Shown here piece after piece: positions 1 to 7,462 of a stretch of DNA of 64,000 bases (positions are counted from its first letter, which is position 1; every line of letters begins with the position of its first letter). The notes under the pieces were generated by a model, which was not told the DNA's origin, did no database searches, and saw only the letters and a program-made list of their open reading frames with translations. Position numbers and translations under genes: made by a program. The DNA is from Rhodovibrio salinarum DSM 9154 (GTDB lineage: Bacteria > Pseudomonadota > Alphaproteobacteria > Kiloniellales > Rhodovibrionaceae). The stretch lies in contig NZ_KI911559.1 of assembly GCF_000515255.1 (NCBI RefSeq), positions 2,863,660 through 2,927,659 on the forward strand, in the 5' to 3' direction.

Positions 1-325
1 CCAGGTCATCGCCCGGCGTGCGCTCAGGCGACGGCACGTCCATGCGCATCGACGGGCTCGCCACCCGCTGCCCGGCCACCGAATTCAATTGCCGACGCAG
101 GCTTTCGGTCAGGCTGGACCAATCCTGCGTCTTCACGTTGGACATCGCGAAGATCATCACGAAGAAGGTCAACAGCAGCGCGACCAGATCGGTGAAGGTC
201 ACCATCCAGGCACCGGCGGTATCGCCGCCTTGCTTGCCCGAAGCGCTGCCCGGCGGCGGCGGGAGCTCCGATTGACCATCGGAACGCCTCTGGGTACTGG
301 GCGGCGGCGGGGGCATGTCGGTCAT
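1..325 (-). CDS. motB: Flagellar motor stator protein MotB, N-terminal part (cut by window edge)
   Basis: MotB anchors the proton-driven stator to peptidoglycan and forms the ion channel with MotA. Only the first 108 residues are in the window; the OmpA-like peptidoglycan-binding domain lies beyond the left edge. A Pro/Gly-rich leader of about 38 residues precedes one membrane segment (about 40-62) with the MotB signature TFTDLVALLLTFF. Asp46 in it corresponds to the essential proton-binding aspartate (Asp32 of E. coli MotB). The start codon overlaps the stop of the preceding gene as ATGA, so the two are probably translationally coupled. motA is about 35 kb away, in the fliF operon, instead of adjacent. 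Confidence 0.88.
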   Translation of the reverse strand, partial: MTDMPPPPPSTQRRSDGQSELPPPPGSASGKQGGDTAGAWMVTFTDLVALLLTFFVMIFAMSNVKTQDWSSLTESLRRQLNSVAGQRVASPSMRMDVPSPERTPGDDL

Positions 326-1032
326 TGCACCGTCTCCCGGCCGGCCTGCTCCTCCTGGGGTGCCAAGGGGTTCGGCGGAATCTCTTCACTCGGCAGCGTG
401 ATCTCGAAGGCGATCCGGCCAGGGTTACCGCGGGTCGGCCACAAACCGGAGCTGAGGCGTTCCCTCGGGACGCCGAGCGTATCCAGCGCACGCACGATCG
501 TGCCGCTGCGCGCGACCGGCAGACGGGTGGCGGACGCATCATCGCCTGGCGGCACGGCGTGCAGCACCTCGACCGTGTAAAGCTCCGGCGCCTGCTGGGA
601 ATTCGTCAGGGCGTTGGCCAACCGGCGGAGCAGAACGTCGCGCTGCGGGCGCAACTCGGCTTGCCCCATCTCGAACAGCTCACGCGCGCGTACCTCGAGC
701 CGAAGGACCCGCCCGTCCGCCGAGGTTTCCACCTCGACCAACGGCAAGGTTTGCTTGAACAGGGCGCGGATTCGGTCGGACAGGCTCGCCTGCTTGTCCA
801 GCGCGCCGATCCCGGCGTCCGGCACAGCGCGGCTCTTGGTGGCCGGAACGGCGCCGGCGAAGGTGACGGCGACGCTTTCCAGCACCGCACGGCTGCGTTC
901 TTCCTCATACTTCGAGATGGTCGACAGCAGGATAAAAAACGCCAGCAACAGCAGCTTTAGGCTCAACATCGCGACGATGTTGGCGTTGGGCGAACTCTTG
1001 GTCGACGGAGCGAGCCGGCTGTCGAGGGTCAT
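322..1032 (-). CDS. MotB-like OmpA-family protein lacking the channel aspartate
   Basis: This 236-residue protein has the MotB layout: a short N-terminus, one membrane segment (about 18-38), a linker, and a C-terminal OmpA/MotB-like region (about 95-225, with the pattern ELFEMGQAELRPQ). Its membrane segment aligns without gaps to that of the next gene, the true MotB, but Ser24 stands where MotB has its proton-binding Asp. It therefore should not conduct protons by the usual mechanism. It overlaps motB by 4 bases and follows cheZ in the same operon. A structural or regulatory stator partner is possible; the exact function is not known from the sequence. Confidence 0.72.
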   Translation of the reverse strand: MTLDSRLAPSTKSSPNANIVAMLSLKLLLLAFFILLSTISKYEEERSRAVLESVAVTFAGAVPATKSRAVPDAGIGALDKQASLSDRIRALFKQTLPLVEVETSADGRVLRLEVRARELFEMGQAELRPQRDVLLRRLANALTNSQQAPELYTVEVLHAVPPGDDASATRLPVARSGTIVRALDTLGVPRERLSSGLWPTRGNPGRIAFEITLPSEEIPPNPLAPQEEQAGRETVQ

Positions 1033-1129
1033 GGCTTAGAAGGATGTCTTTCCGCCCCGGTGCGGTGTAGGTCCGCGGGGTCATCCGTACGAGAAGCTCT
1101 CCTGAAACCGGCCACGAACCGGCAGGGGA

Positions 1130-1828
1130 TCAATCGAAACTTGCCAGCAGTGCGTCGATGTCGTCCTGGCTGACGCTCGCCTCACCGGGGGAGGTCGGCC
1201 CGTTCATTAGGGACGCCTCGTCGTCCGCACTGACCTTCTTCTTTTCCGAGGCGGCGCTACGTTCGCTCCGGGCCTCGGCGGCATCTTCACCGAACGCGGC
1301 CAGAAGCGTGTCCACCTTCTCCTCCACCTGCTTGAGCGCGGTGACGACCTTGGTGATCCGCTGGCCGGTAATGTCCTGGAAGTTGCAGGCTTCATAGACC
1401 TTGGTAACGCTGTCGGACAGCTTCTGACCGGTCTCGCCCCCCAACTCGTCGCCGATGCCTTCAATGGTCTCCATCGCTTCCAGGATCGTGTTGGTCGCGG
1501 ACTCAGTAGCGCCGACGATCGCTTCCAGCTCGTCCGTGGCGGTGGGCAAATGCTCGGTGTTGATCTCGTCGGGCCGGACCGATGCGATCTCCGCCTTGGC
1601 CGAGGCGATGAACCGGGACAGCGCTTCGATCTCGGCGTAGAGCTTCAGGTTCACCGCCGACAGATCGCCCTCGACGGTCGCCATGACACTCTCGACCGCG
1701 TCCGTGATCTCCTCGGGTTCCGCACGCGGGCCGAGCGCGGCCAGGGCTGCCAACTGGGTCTCCAACTGGACGCGCGCCGCGTCGTCGTCTTGGCCGCGCC
1801 CCGTCTTACGTCCCTTTTGAGCCGTCAT
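1130..1828 (-). CDS. cheZ: CheY-P phosphatase CheZ
   Basis: CheZ dephosphorylates CheY-P and so ends the motor-switching signal. The 232-residue protein is mostly helical. The conserved segment NFQDITGQRI (about 149-158) carries the catalytic Asp152 and Gln156 pair of the family. The last residues, SQDDIDALLASFD, match the C-terminal CheY-binding helix of CheZ and also resemble the CheY-binding N-terminus of FliM. The start at 1828 is chosen because an AGGAGG lies 9 bases before it; a longer frame beginning at 1861 lacks such a site. It lies directly downstream of cheY. Many alphaproteobacteria lack CheZ and use a phosphate sink instead. Confidence 0.85.
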   Translation of the reverse strand: MTAQKGRKTGRGQDDDAARVQLETQLAALAALGPRAEPEEITDAVESVMATVEGDLSAVNLKLYAEIEALSRFIASAKAEIASVRPDEINTEHLPTATDELEAIVGATESATNTILEAMETIEGIGDELGGETGQKLSDSVTKVYEACNFQDITGQRITKVVTALKQVEEKVDTLLAAFGEDAAEARSERSAASEKKKVSADDEASLMNGPTSPGEASVSQDDIDALLASFD

Positions 1829-1872
1829 GGCCTCAAACCTCCTACCTGTGGCGCCGGCCAACCCGGGCGCGC

Positions 1873-2262
1873 CTAGAAATGCCCGATCGACGCGGTTAGC
1901 TTGGTCTTCAGCGTGGCTGCATTGAACGGCTTGATGATGTAGTTGGTCACACCGGCCTGCTTGGCGGCGACCACGTTCTCGCTCTTGCTCTCAGCCGTCA
2001 CCATGATGAACGGCAGGCCGTTCAGGCGGCTGTCCGCGCGGACTTCCTTGAGCAGCTGCAGGCCACTCATCGGCTCCATGTTCCAGTCGGAAATGACCAG
2101 GCCATACTTCTTGTCGCGCAGCTTCTGCAACGCGCTGGAGCCGTCGGTCGCCTCGTCCACATTGTTGAAGCCCAACTGCTTCAACAGATTGCGGATGATC
2201 CGAAGCATCGTCTTGTAGTCGTCGACGATGAGGATCGGCATGTTCATATCCACGCTCGACAT
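1873..2262 (-). CDS. cheY: Single-domain response regulator CheY (flagellar operon copy)
   Basis: This 129-residue stand-alone receiver should carry the chemotaxis signal to FliM. All active-site positions are present: acidic pair Asp14-Asp15, phospho-acceptor Asp59 (VISDWNMEP), Thr89 and Lys111 (IKPF). It is followed by cheZ, which would dephosphorylate it. It is separated from the upstream MotE-like gene by 135 bases that contain a CtrA-like box, so cheY-cheZ-motB may have its own promoter. A second cheY lies in the cheA operon; which of the two is the main motor-binding form cannot be told from sequence. Confidence 0.93.
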   Translation of the reverse strand: MSSVDMNMPILIVDDYKTMLRIIRNLLKQLGFNNVDEATDGSSALQKLRDKKYGLVISDWNMEPMSGLQLLKEVRADSRLNGLPFIMVTAESKSENVVAAKQAGVTNYIIKPFNAATLKTKLTASIGHF

Positions 2263-2339
2263 GATGTCTTAAAACCCCTTACTCACAGGACAACGCGCGA
2301 AGGGCGCCAGTTTCAGCGACTTACGGTAAGCAAGCGCTC

Positions 2340-2354
2340 TTAAATCAAGGTAAA
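2340..2354 (-). promoter_or_regulatory. CtrA-like box upstream of cheY
   Basis: On the minus strand the sequence reads TTTA-N7-TTAA, one mismatch from the CtrA consensus TTAA-N7-TTAA. It lies 78-92 bases before the cheY start in the only sizeable gap of this minus-strand gene string. CtrA itself is encoded at 45475. The assignment rests on motif and position only. Confidence 0.45.
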
Positions 2355-2397
2355 CGCCGCGCAAATTCGGCTTTAACGACGCCGATCCGTCCGCGGG

Positions 2398-3129
2398 CTA
2401 TTCGCGCGGCAACGGCAGATCCTCGCGCTCGGCAAGCTCCAGAGTCAGCTCCTGGGCCTTGTCAGGACGCATTTCGGCCAGGATCGGCGCGGTCTTGCGC
2501 TCGTTCATGCGCTCGACGACCTTGAGCAGGACATCCTTGTCCAGATTCTCGAAGATCCGCGCGGCATCGTCCGGTTTCATCTTCTCGTAGATGTTCACCA
2601 GTCGGGTAAGCTGCTTGGTTTCCTGTTCGTCGTACTTAACCAGCAGCGCCTCGATCTCCTTGCGCAGACGCTCCATCTCGGAGACCTTCTCGTTCAGGCG
2701 CTTCTCGGCGGCCTGCACGAGACGTTCGCGGCGTTCCAGCGTCTCGGCGCGCTGATCCAGCTTCTCCCGACGCTTGGCCAACTGCTGCAGCAGCTCGATT
2801 TCCGCTTCCGTCATGTCCAGCGGGTCTGCGGAAGACAGGAGATCGCGCGGCTTGTCCGCCTCCGGCGTCTCCGTTGCATCGTTTGCGGCACTCCCGGCGG
2901 CCGGTTCATCGGACGGCGTCGGGGTCTCCTGTCCGGCCTGTGCGTCCCCCTCCGGCGTTGCCTGCGCGACCTGCAGGCCGGCGAACGGATCGCCCACGAA
3001 GTCGGCGCCGGTCGCAGCATCGGAATCGGCGGCGGCGATGCCGCCGAAGCCTTGCCAGATTTCCCCGACCCGCATGCCCAATGTGAGCGTGGCGACCAGG
3101 ATCAGCACGGGCAGAATACGCGGACGCAT
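2398..3129 (-). CDS. MotE-like protein with C-terminal MgtE_N-type domain
   Basis: The 243-residue protein has an N-terminal signal anchor (about 5-21), a low-complexity Ala/Pro/Glu stretch to about 105, a long charged coiled coil (about 110-170) and a C-terminal MgtE_N-like helical repeat (about 175-235; MKPDDAARIFENL and MRPDKAQELT). This is the architecture of MotE, a periplasmic chaperone that helps build the stator in other flagellated bacteria. Its place between the DUF6468 gene and cheY, with motB in the same string, supports a stator-related role. Function is inferred from architecture and neighbours. Confidence 0.7.
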   Translation of the reverse strand: MRPRILPVLILVATLTLGMRVGEIWQGFGGIAAADSDAATGADFVGDPFAGLQVAQATPEGDAQAGQETPTPSDEPAAGSAANDATETPEADKPRDLLSSADPLDMTEAEIELLQQLAKRREKLDQRAETLERRERLVQAAEKRLNEKVSEMERLRKEIEALLVKYDEQETKQLTRLVNIYEKMKPDDAARIFENLDKDVLLKVVERMNERKTAPILAEMRPDKAQELTLELAEREDLPLPRE

Positions 3130-3182
3130 GACAACTTCTCTCTATCGACGATCGTTCTCGGAGACGCAGGCCGGCGGGCTGT

Positions 3183-3779
3183 TCAGCGCACGCCGCGCAG
3201 CGCCTTCAACAGCTTCGCATTCTGCGGTGTGCTGCGCGCCGCGCCGCGCGGCGCGGCGCGCAGCGTCGTATCGGTCCCGGCCGTATCCGGCTTGCCGCCC
3301 TCGTTCGCGGCGCTGGATCCAACGGCCGGTGCGGAAGACAAGGTCGTGCCAGTGCCGTTCGCCTTCGTCGCAGCCCCCTTCGCCGCGGCGGTGCTTCGCT
3401 GGGCAGCCTCATGCAAACCCATCGGCTCGACCCCGCGCGGATCGGCGGTCACCTTGCGGGCGGCACCGATCTGTCGCTCCATCCGGTCGGCAAGACTGTT
3501 TCCCTTGTCGACCAGGAAACCGAGGTCGTCGTTGAGGGCCTTAGCATCGTTCAGCTTTTGGCTGAGCTCCTCGCCCTTCTCATGGGCGGCGGCCTTGAGT
3601 TCGGCCAAACCGTGCTCTGCGCGCTCGGTGGTCTGGACGAGACGGTTAACCATCGCCTCCATCTCGGCCTTGTTGTTGCGCAGTTCGCCCAGCTTGCGGT
3701 TCAGCATGACCGCGTAGAAGATCGTTGCAGCCAGCAGCCCGGCGACCAGCACGTCCAACAGAATACTTACCCCAGCCAT
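3183..3779 (-). CDS. DUF6468 protein, membrane-anchored coiled coil of the fliL-fliM operon
   Basis: The 198-residue protein has one N-terminal membrane segment (about 4-22, SILLDVLVAGLLAATIFYAV), then a charged coiled coil (about 28-100; RKLGELRNNKAEMEAMV) and an Ala/Gly/Thr-rich tail. This matches DUF6468 proteins found next to fliM in alphaproteobacteria; their job is unknown. The start at 3779 is chosen because the fliM stop and this ATG share a base (TGATG), indicating coupled translation; the 53 codons in frame upstream overlap fliM. The C-terminal part is encoded by a perfect 34-base palindrome, listed separately. Confidence 0.75.
   Translation of the reverse strand: MAGVSILLDVLVAGLLAATIFYAVMLNRKLGELRNNKAEMEAMVNRLVQTTERAEHGLAELKAAAHEKGEELSQKLNDAKALNDDLGFLVDKGNSLADRMERQIGAARKVTADPRGVEPMGLHEAAQRSTAAAKGAATKANGTGTTLSSAPAVGSSAANEGGKPDTAGTDTTLRAAPRGAARSTPQNAKLLKALRGVR
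3231..3264. repeat. Perfect 34-base palindrome inside the DUF6468 gene
   Basis: The 17-base arms 3231-3247 and 3248-3264 are exact reverse complements with no spacer and consist almost only of G and C. In mRNA this would form a very stable hairpin near the 3' end of the DUF6468 gene, before the MotE-like gene. On the minus strand it encodes a short Ala/Arg-rich stretch, so it is not an obvious protein motif. Confidence 0.85.
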
Positions 3780-4870
3780 CAGACGTCTCCTTCCCGCGCG
3801 GCCTTGTTCTCGATCCGGACCGCGATATGTCCATTCTTGCGCCCCATCGGCCCGGCAAACATCGGGACATCGCCGCAGCGCAGGCGCACCTTGGATTCCG
3901 GCGTCACCTGCAGCGGCAGAAAGTCCCCGACCTTCCATTTCATGACGTCGCCCAGCGGCAGTTCAAACTCGTCCAGCACCGCACTCAGCCCGACATCGGT
4001 CTGCCAAAGCTCGGCCGACAAGTGGCTTTCCCAGATGCTGTCCCGGCCGAACTTTTCGCCCATGAACATCTGCAGCAGCATCTCGCGCACCGGCTCGAGG
4101 GTGGCGTAGGGCAGCAGCAGTTCCATGCGCCCGCCACGGTCTTCCATGTCGATGCGCAAGCGCACGACAATGGCAGCATTGGCGTGTCGGGCGATGGTGG
4201 CGAAGCGCGGGTTGGTCTCAAGCCGTTCGAAACGGAAGGTCACGGGCGACAGCGGATCGAACGCCGCCGACAGGTCGCCCATGACGACGTGCACCATCCG
4301 CTCGATCAGGTTGCGCTCGATCGTGGTGTACGGGCGGCCCTCGATGCGCATCGCGGCCGTCCCGCGCCGTCCCCCCAGGAGCACGTCGACGATTGAGTAG
4401 ATCAACGTGCTATCGACCGTCATCAGGCCGTAGTTGTCCCACTCCTCGGCCTTGAAGACGGTCAGCATGGCCGGCAGCGGGATCGAGTTCAGGTAGTCGC
4501 CGAAGCGGATCGAGGTGATGTTGTCGAGGCTGACCTCGACGTTATCGCTGGTGAAGTTACGCAGGCTGGTCGACATCATCCGGACAAGCCGGTCGAATAC
4601 GACCTCCAGCATCGGCAGGCGCTCGTAGGACACGAGCGCGGAATTGACGATCGCCTGGATGCCCGACTGCTGACCGTCACCGTCGCCGTCATCATCGAGG
4701 CCCAGCAGGCTGTCGATCTCGTCCTGATCGAGAACGCGCGTGGAGGAATCGCCGTCTTCGTCGTCACCTTCGGCCATCGCCTCCCATTCCGCCATCATGG
4801 CGTCCTGGTCGATCCCGTCGTCGGTGTCGAGGTCGTTCTGGCTGTCGTTCTGCGGATCGCCGTCGGCCAT
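3779..4870 (-). CDS. fliM: Flagellar motor switch protein FliM
   Basis: FliM is the C-ring protein that binds CheY-P and passes the switching signal to FliG. In this 363-residue protein the usual extreme N-terminal CheY-binding peptide, LDQDEIDSLL, lies at about 47-56 behind an unusual acidic extension of some 45 residues. The middle CheC-like domain spans about 70-270 (LPMLEVVFDRL, MLTVFKAEEWDN) and the C-terminal SpoA domain about 280-350. It follows fliL and its stop overlaps the start of the DUF6468 gene by one base. Confidence 0.95.
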   Translation of the reverse strand: MADGDPQNDSQNDLDTDDGIDQDAMMAEWEAMAEGDDEDGDSSTRVLDQDEIDSLLGLDDDGDGDGQQSGIQAIVNSALVSYERLPMLEVVFDRLVRMMSTSLRNFTSDNVEVSLDNITSIRFGDYLNSIPLPAMLTVFKAEEWDNYGLMTVDSTLIYSIVDVLLGGRRGTAAMRIEGRPYTTIERNLIERMVHVVMGDLSAAFDPLSPVTFRFERLETNPRFATIARHANAAIVVRLRIDMEDRGGRMELLLPYATLEPVREMLLQMFMGEKFGRDSIWESHLSAELWQTDVGLSAVLDEFELPLGDVMKWKVGDFLPLQVTPESKVRLRCGDVPMFAGPMGRKNGHIAVRIENKAAREGDV

Positions 4871-4943
4871 GGTCTCTCTGCGTCCAGGTTTGTCGTTCGG
4901 GACTGGGGTCAGATGGAATTACCGGGAAACGAACCGGCTGGCG

Positions 4944-5465
4944 CTACTGGACCAGCATCTCCTTGAACAGGACGTCCTTAACCTCGACGCCCTCGACGGC
5001 TGCGTTGACGCGCAGCAACAATTCCTCGCGCAGGCGCTGCAGCCCGGCGGAGCCCTGCAGGTCCTCCACCCGCAGTTCGCGCAGATAAACCTGGAAGTTG
5101 TCGACGACGCGCGGCATGTACTTCTCGAGCTTCTCCTTCCCTGCCTCGCCGGCGATCTCAAGGCTGACCGAGAGTTTCAGGAAGTTACTGCTCCGCCCGC
5201 TGGAGTTCAGATTCACGAGAAGGGTTGGCATTTCGTAGAAGACCGTCTTCTCGACCTTCGCGGGCTCGTGCTTTTCCTCTTTGCCACCGCCCAACAGGCT
5301 ATCCAGCATGCCGGTGAAATACAGGCCGGCCCCCGCGCCGGCGAGCAGCAGCAGCGGCAGCAGCACGAACAGCGTGATCTTCTTGCCGGACATACCGCCG
5401 CGCCGTGGACTGGCGTCGAGCTCCACGTCGTCGCCGTAGCCCTCGCCCATCGTCTGATCGGTCAT
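4944..5465 (-). CDS. fliL: Flagellar basal-body-associated protein FliL
   Basis: FliL surrounds or supports the stator near MotAB. The 173-residue protein has a short cytoplasmic N-terminus, one membrane segment (about 30-50; TLFVLLPLLLLAGAGAGLY) and a periplasmic FliL domain (about 75-173) ending LFKEMLVQ. The start at 5465 is preferred to the longer frame from 5546 because FliL proteins begin shortly before the membrane segment and a GTAAAGGCG precedes it. It is the first gene of the minus-strand string and diverges from flgF across a 366-base regulatory region. Confidence 0.92.
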   Translation of the reverse strand: MTDQTMGEGYGDDVELDASPRRGGMSGKKITLFVLLPLLLLAGAGAGLYFTGMLDSLLGGGKEEKHEPAKVEKTVFYEMPTLLVNLNSSGRSSNFLKLSVSLEIAGEAGKEKLEKYMPRVVDNFQVYLRELRVEDLQGSAGLQRLREELLLRVNAAVEGVEVKDVLFKEMLVQ

Positions 5466-5609
5466 CGAATTCGCCTTTACCGGAAAACCGTTCTTGAAGA
5501 CCGGGCCCGCTGGACACCCGGCCAATTCGCGGCCGCCCGGCTGCATGCCAGCGCCCCCAGGGCGCGGCGCAGGCGGGCTGCGAACAGGGTGAACGCTAGA
5601 GCGTCTGAG

Positions 5610-5624
5610 TTAAGAACTCGTTGA
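5610..5624 (-). promoter_or_regulatory. CtrA-like box in the fliL-flgF divergent region
   Basis: TTAA-N7-TTGA, one mismatch from TTAA-N7-TTAA, lies 145 bases before fliL. In Caulobacter the fliLM operon is a direct CtrA target. The box is next to the FlbD-like sites serving flgF, so it could affect either direction. Confidence 0.4.
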
Positions 5625-5625
5625 G

Positions 5626-5667
5626 CCCGGCAACTGTACCCGCCCTACCCGGCAGGTCTTGCCGGGT
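5626..5667 (+). promoter_or_regulatory. Putative FlbD (ftr-like) enhancer sites upstream of flgF
   Basis: A perfect palindrome ACCCGGCA-N5-TGCCGGGT occupies 5647-5667, and a half-copy CCCGGCA-N5-ACCCG starts at 5626. The centre of the full site is about 87 bases before the -12 element of the sigma-54 promoter, a normal enhancer distance. The same motif recurs before the other sigma-54 promoters of the window. FlbD, the likely binder, is encoded at 36030. Confidence 0.6.
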
Positions 5668-5728
5668 TCCAGGCAACCAGTTCGACGATTGCGTGCGGTA
5701 TTGGAACGGATCGCGCCGTTTTCCGGTT

Positions 5729-5744
5729 TGGCACGCACTGTGCA
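5729..5744 (+). promoter_or_regulatory. Sigma-54 promoter of flgFGAH
   Basis: TGGCAC-N5-GTGCA has the obligatory GG-N10-GC spacing and five of six or better matches to the -24 and -12 elements. The flgF start codon is 88 bases after its end. It would drive flgF-flgG-flgA-flgH with activation by FlbD. Confidence 0.75.
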
Positions 5745-5831
5745 TAGGCTGCGTTGCGATGCGTTGGCCACGCTCTCGGCCACGCCACCGCGCCCAAAAC
5801 GACACCTGCCCCGCGAACGAGACGGACAGCC

Positions 5832-6563
5832 ATGGAATCCACGAACTACATCGCCCTTTCGCGTCAGGCCAGCCTGCGCCGCGAACTCGACCTGGTGGCG
5901 AACAACATGGCGAACCTGAACACGCCAGCCTATCAGGGCGAGAGCATGATGTTCGTCGAGTACCTGGAGGACACGCAGCGCGGCAAGACCGGCGAAATGA
6001 GCTTCGTCCAGGACATCTCGACCGTGCGCGACCTGAAGGAAGGGCCGATGAAGCGGACGGAGAATCCGTTGGACCTGGCGATTTCCGGACGTGGCTATTT
6101 CACGATCGAGACCGACGACGGCCCGCGCTACACCCGCAACGGCGCCTTCCAGCTGAACGAGGAAGGCCAGATCGTCAACAAAGCCAACCAGCCGGTGCTG
6201 GACGGCAATGGCAACCCCATCGAGGTGCCCGACGACGCGCAGTCGATCGAAATCAGCGAGGACGGCACGATCGCCACCGAGGTCGGCCAGATCGCCCAGC
6301 TGGAGCCGGTCACCTTCGAAAACGAACAGCTGCTGATGAAGCGCGCCAACGGCCTCTTCGAGGCGCGTGAGGAACAGGTTGCCGAGCCGGCCGAGGGCGC
6401 CCGCATCATGCAGGGCACCCTGGAGAGCTCGAACGTCGAGGGTGTGGTCGAGATGACCCGCCTGATCAACCTGACCCGCAGCTACAGCAGCGCCAACAAG
6501 TTCTCCGAGAGCGAGCACGAGCGAATCCTGCGCGCGGTGCGCACGCTGGTCTCCTCGCAATAA
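5832..6563 (+). CDS. flgF: Flagellar proximal rod protein FlgF
   Basis: FlgF is a proximal-rod protein. The 243-residue protein begins with the rod/hook N-terminal helix (ASLRRELDLVANNMANLNTPAYQ, about 12-34), has the flagellar hook-basal body E/F/G middle signature (NPLDLAISGRGYF, about 77-89) and ends with the C-terminal rod helix (ESSNVEGVVEMTRLINLTR). The start at 5832 is chosen because the family begins MES/MDN directly before this helix; the frame reaches 26 codons further upstream without conservation and would run into the sigma-54 leader. flgG follows after 75 bases. Confidence 0.93.
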   Translation: MESTNYIALSRQASLRRELDLVANNMANLNTPAYQGESMMFVEYLEDTQRGKTGEMSFVQDISTVRDLKEGPMKRTENPLDLAISGRGYFTIETDDGPRYTRNGAFQLNEEGQIVNKANQPVLDGNGNPIEVPDDAQSIEISEDGTIATEVGQIAQLEPVTFENEQLLMKRANGLFEAREEQVAEPAEGARIMQGTLESSNVEGVVEMTRLINLTRSYSSANKFSESEHERILRAVRTLVSSQ

Positions 6564-6638
6564 CCCCGACACGCCAACACTGACCCCGAGATCGCGGGCC
6601 TAACCCGCGTCACGCCCTGCCAGACGAGAGGTTGAGAC

Positions 6639-7424
6639 ATGCGCTCCCTGAGTATCGCCGCCACCGGAATGCTGGCGCAGCAGATGAACGTCGAGGTCAT
6701 CTCGAACAACATCGCCAACATGAACACCAGCGGCTACAAGCGCCAGCGCGCTGAGTTCAACGACCTGCTGTACCAGGACATGCGCCGGGTTGGCGCGAAC
6801 TCCAGCGAGGAGGGCACGATCGTCCCCTCCGGCATTCAGCTGGGCCTGGGCGTGAAGCCGGCGGCGATCTACCGGATCAACGAGCAGGGCTCGATCCAGA
6901 TGACCGACAACCCGCTGGACATGGCGATGAACGGCAAGGGCATGTTCATGGTCGAAATGCCGAACGGCGAAACCGGCTATACCCGCGCCGGCTCGTTCCA
7001 GCTGTCGCCCGACGGCGATCTGGTGACCCCGGACGGCTACCCGGTCCAGCCCGGCATCACCATCCCGGTGGACGCGGTCGGCGTGACCGTCAATGCCAAC
7101 GGCGAGGTCTGGGTCGACCTCGACGGCCAGGTGGACCCGCAGTTGGTCGGCCAGATCGAGGTCGCCCGCTTCCCGAACGAGGCTGGTCTGCAGGCGCTGG
7201 GCGACAACCTGTTCGCCGAGACCCGGGCGAGCGGCCAGGCCACGGTCGGGGTGCCCGGCCAGGCCGGCTTCGGCAGCGTGCTGCAGGGCGCGGTGGAAAG
7301 CTCGAACGTCGACATGGTGAAGGAGATCACCAACATGGTCGCCGCCCAACGCGCCTACGAGATGAACAGCAAGGTGATCTCCACCTCCGACGAGATGATG
7401 CGCAACGTCAGCCAGATGCGCTGA
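6639..7424 (+). CDS. flgG: Flagellar distal rod protein FlgG
   Basis: FlgG builds the distal rod that crosses the periplasm. The 261-residue length is typical. The N-terminal helix RSLSIAATGMLAQQMNVEV, the asparagine-rich rod motif NIANMNTSGYKR (about 28-39), the middle NPLDMAMNGKGMF and the C-terminal VESSNVDMVKEITNMVAAQ are all present. An AGAGG lies 7 bases before the ATG. It lies between flgF and flgA in the standard flgFGAH order. Confidence 0.96.
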   Translation: MRSLSIAATGMLAQQMNVEVISNNIANMNTSGYKRQRAEFNDLLYQDMRRVGANSSEEGTIVPSGIQLGLGVKPAAIYRINEQGSIQMTDNPLDMAMNGKGMFMVEMPNGETGYTRAGSFQLSPDGDLVTPDGYPVQPGITIPVDAVGVTVNANGEVWVDLDGQVDPQLVGQIEVARFPNEAGLQALGDNLFAETRASGQATVGVPGQAGFGSVLQGAVESSNVDMVKEITNMVAAQRAYEMNSKVISTSDEMMRNVSQMR

Positions 7425-7462
7425 TAACTGCCGCAAGATCCCGTCGTATCGGAGTGTCCGCC

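Noticed and set aside
5610-6572. 320-codon minus-strand frame opposite flgF, and similar frames opposite flgG, flgA, fliG and flhA
   Set aside because: They are antisense shadows: His/Gly/Val/Asp-rich compositions typical of reversed GC-rich codons, with conserved flagellar proteins on the other strand.
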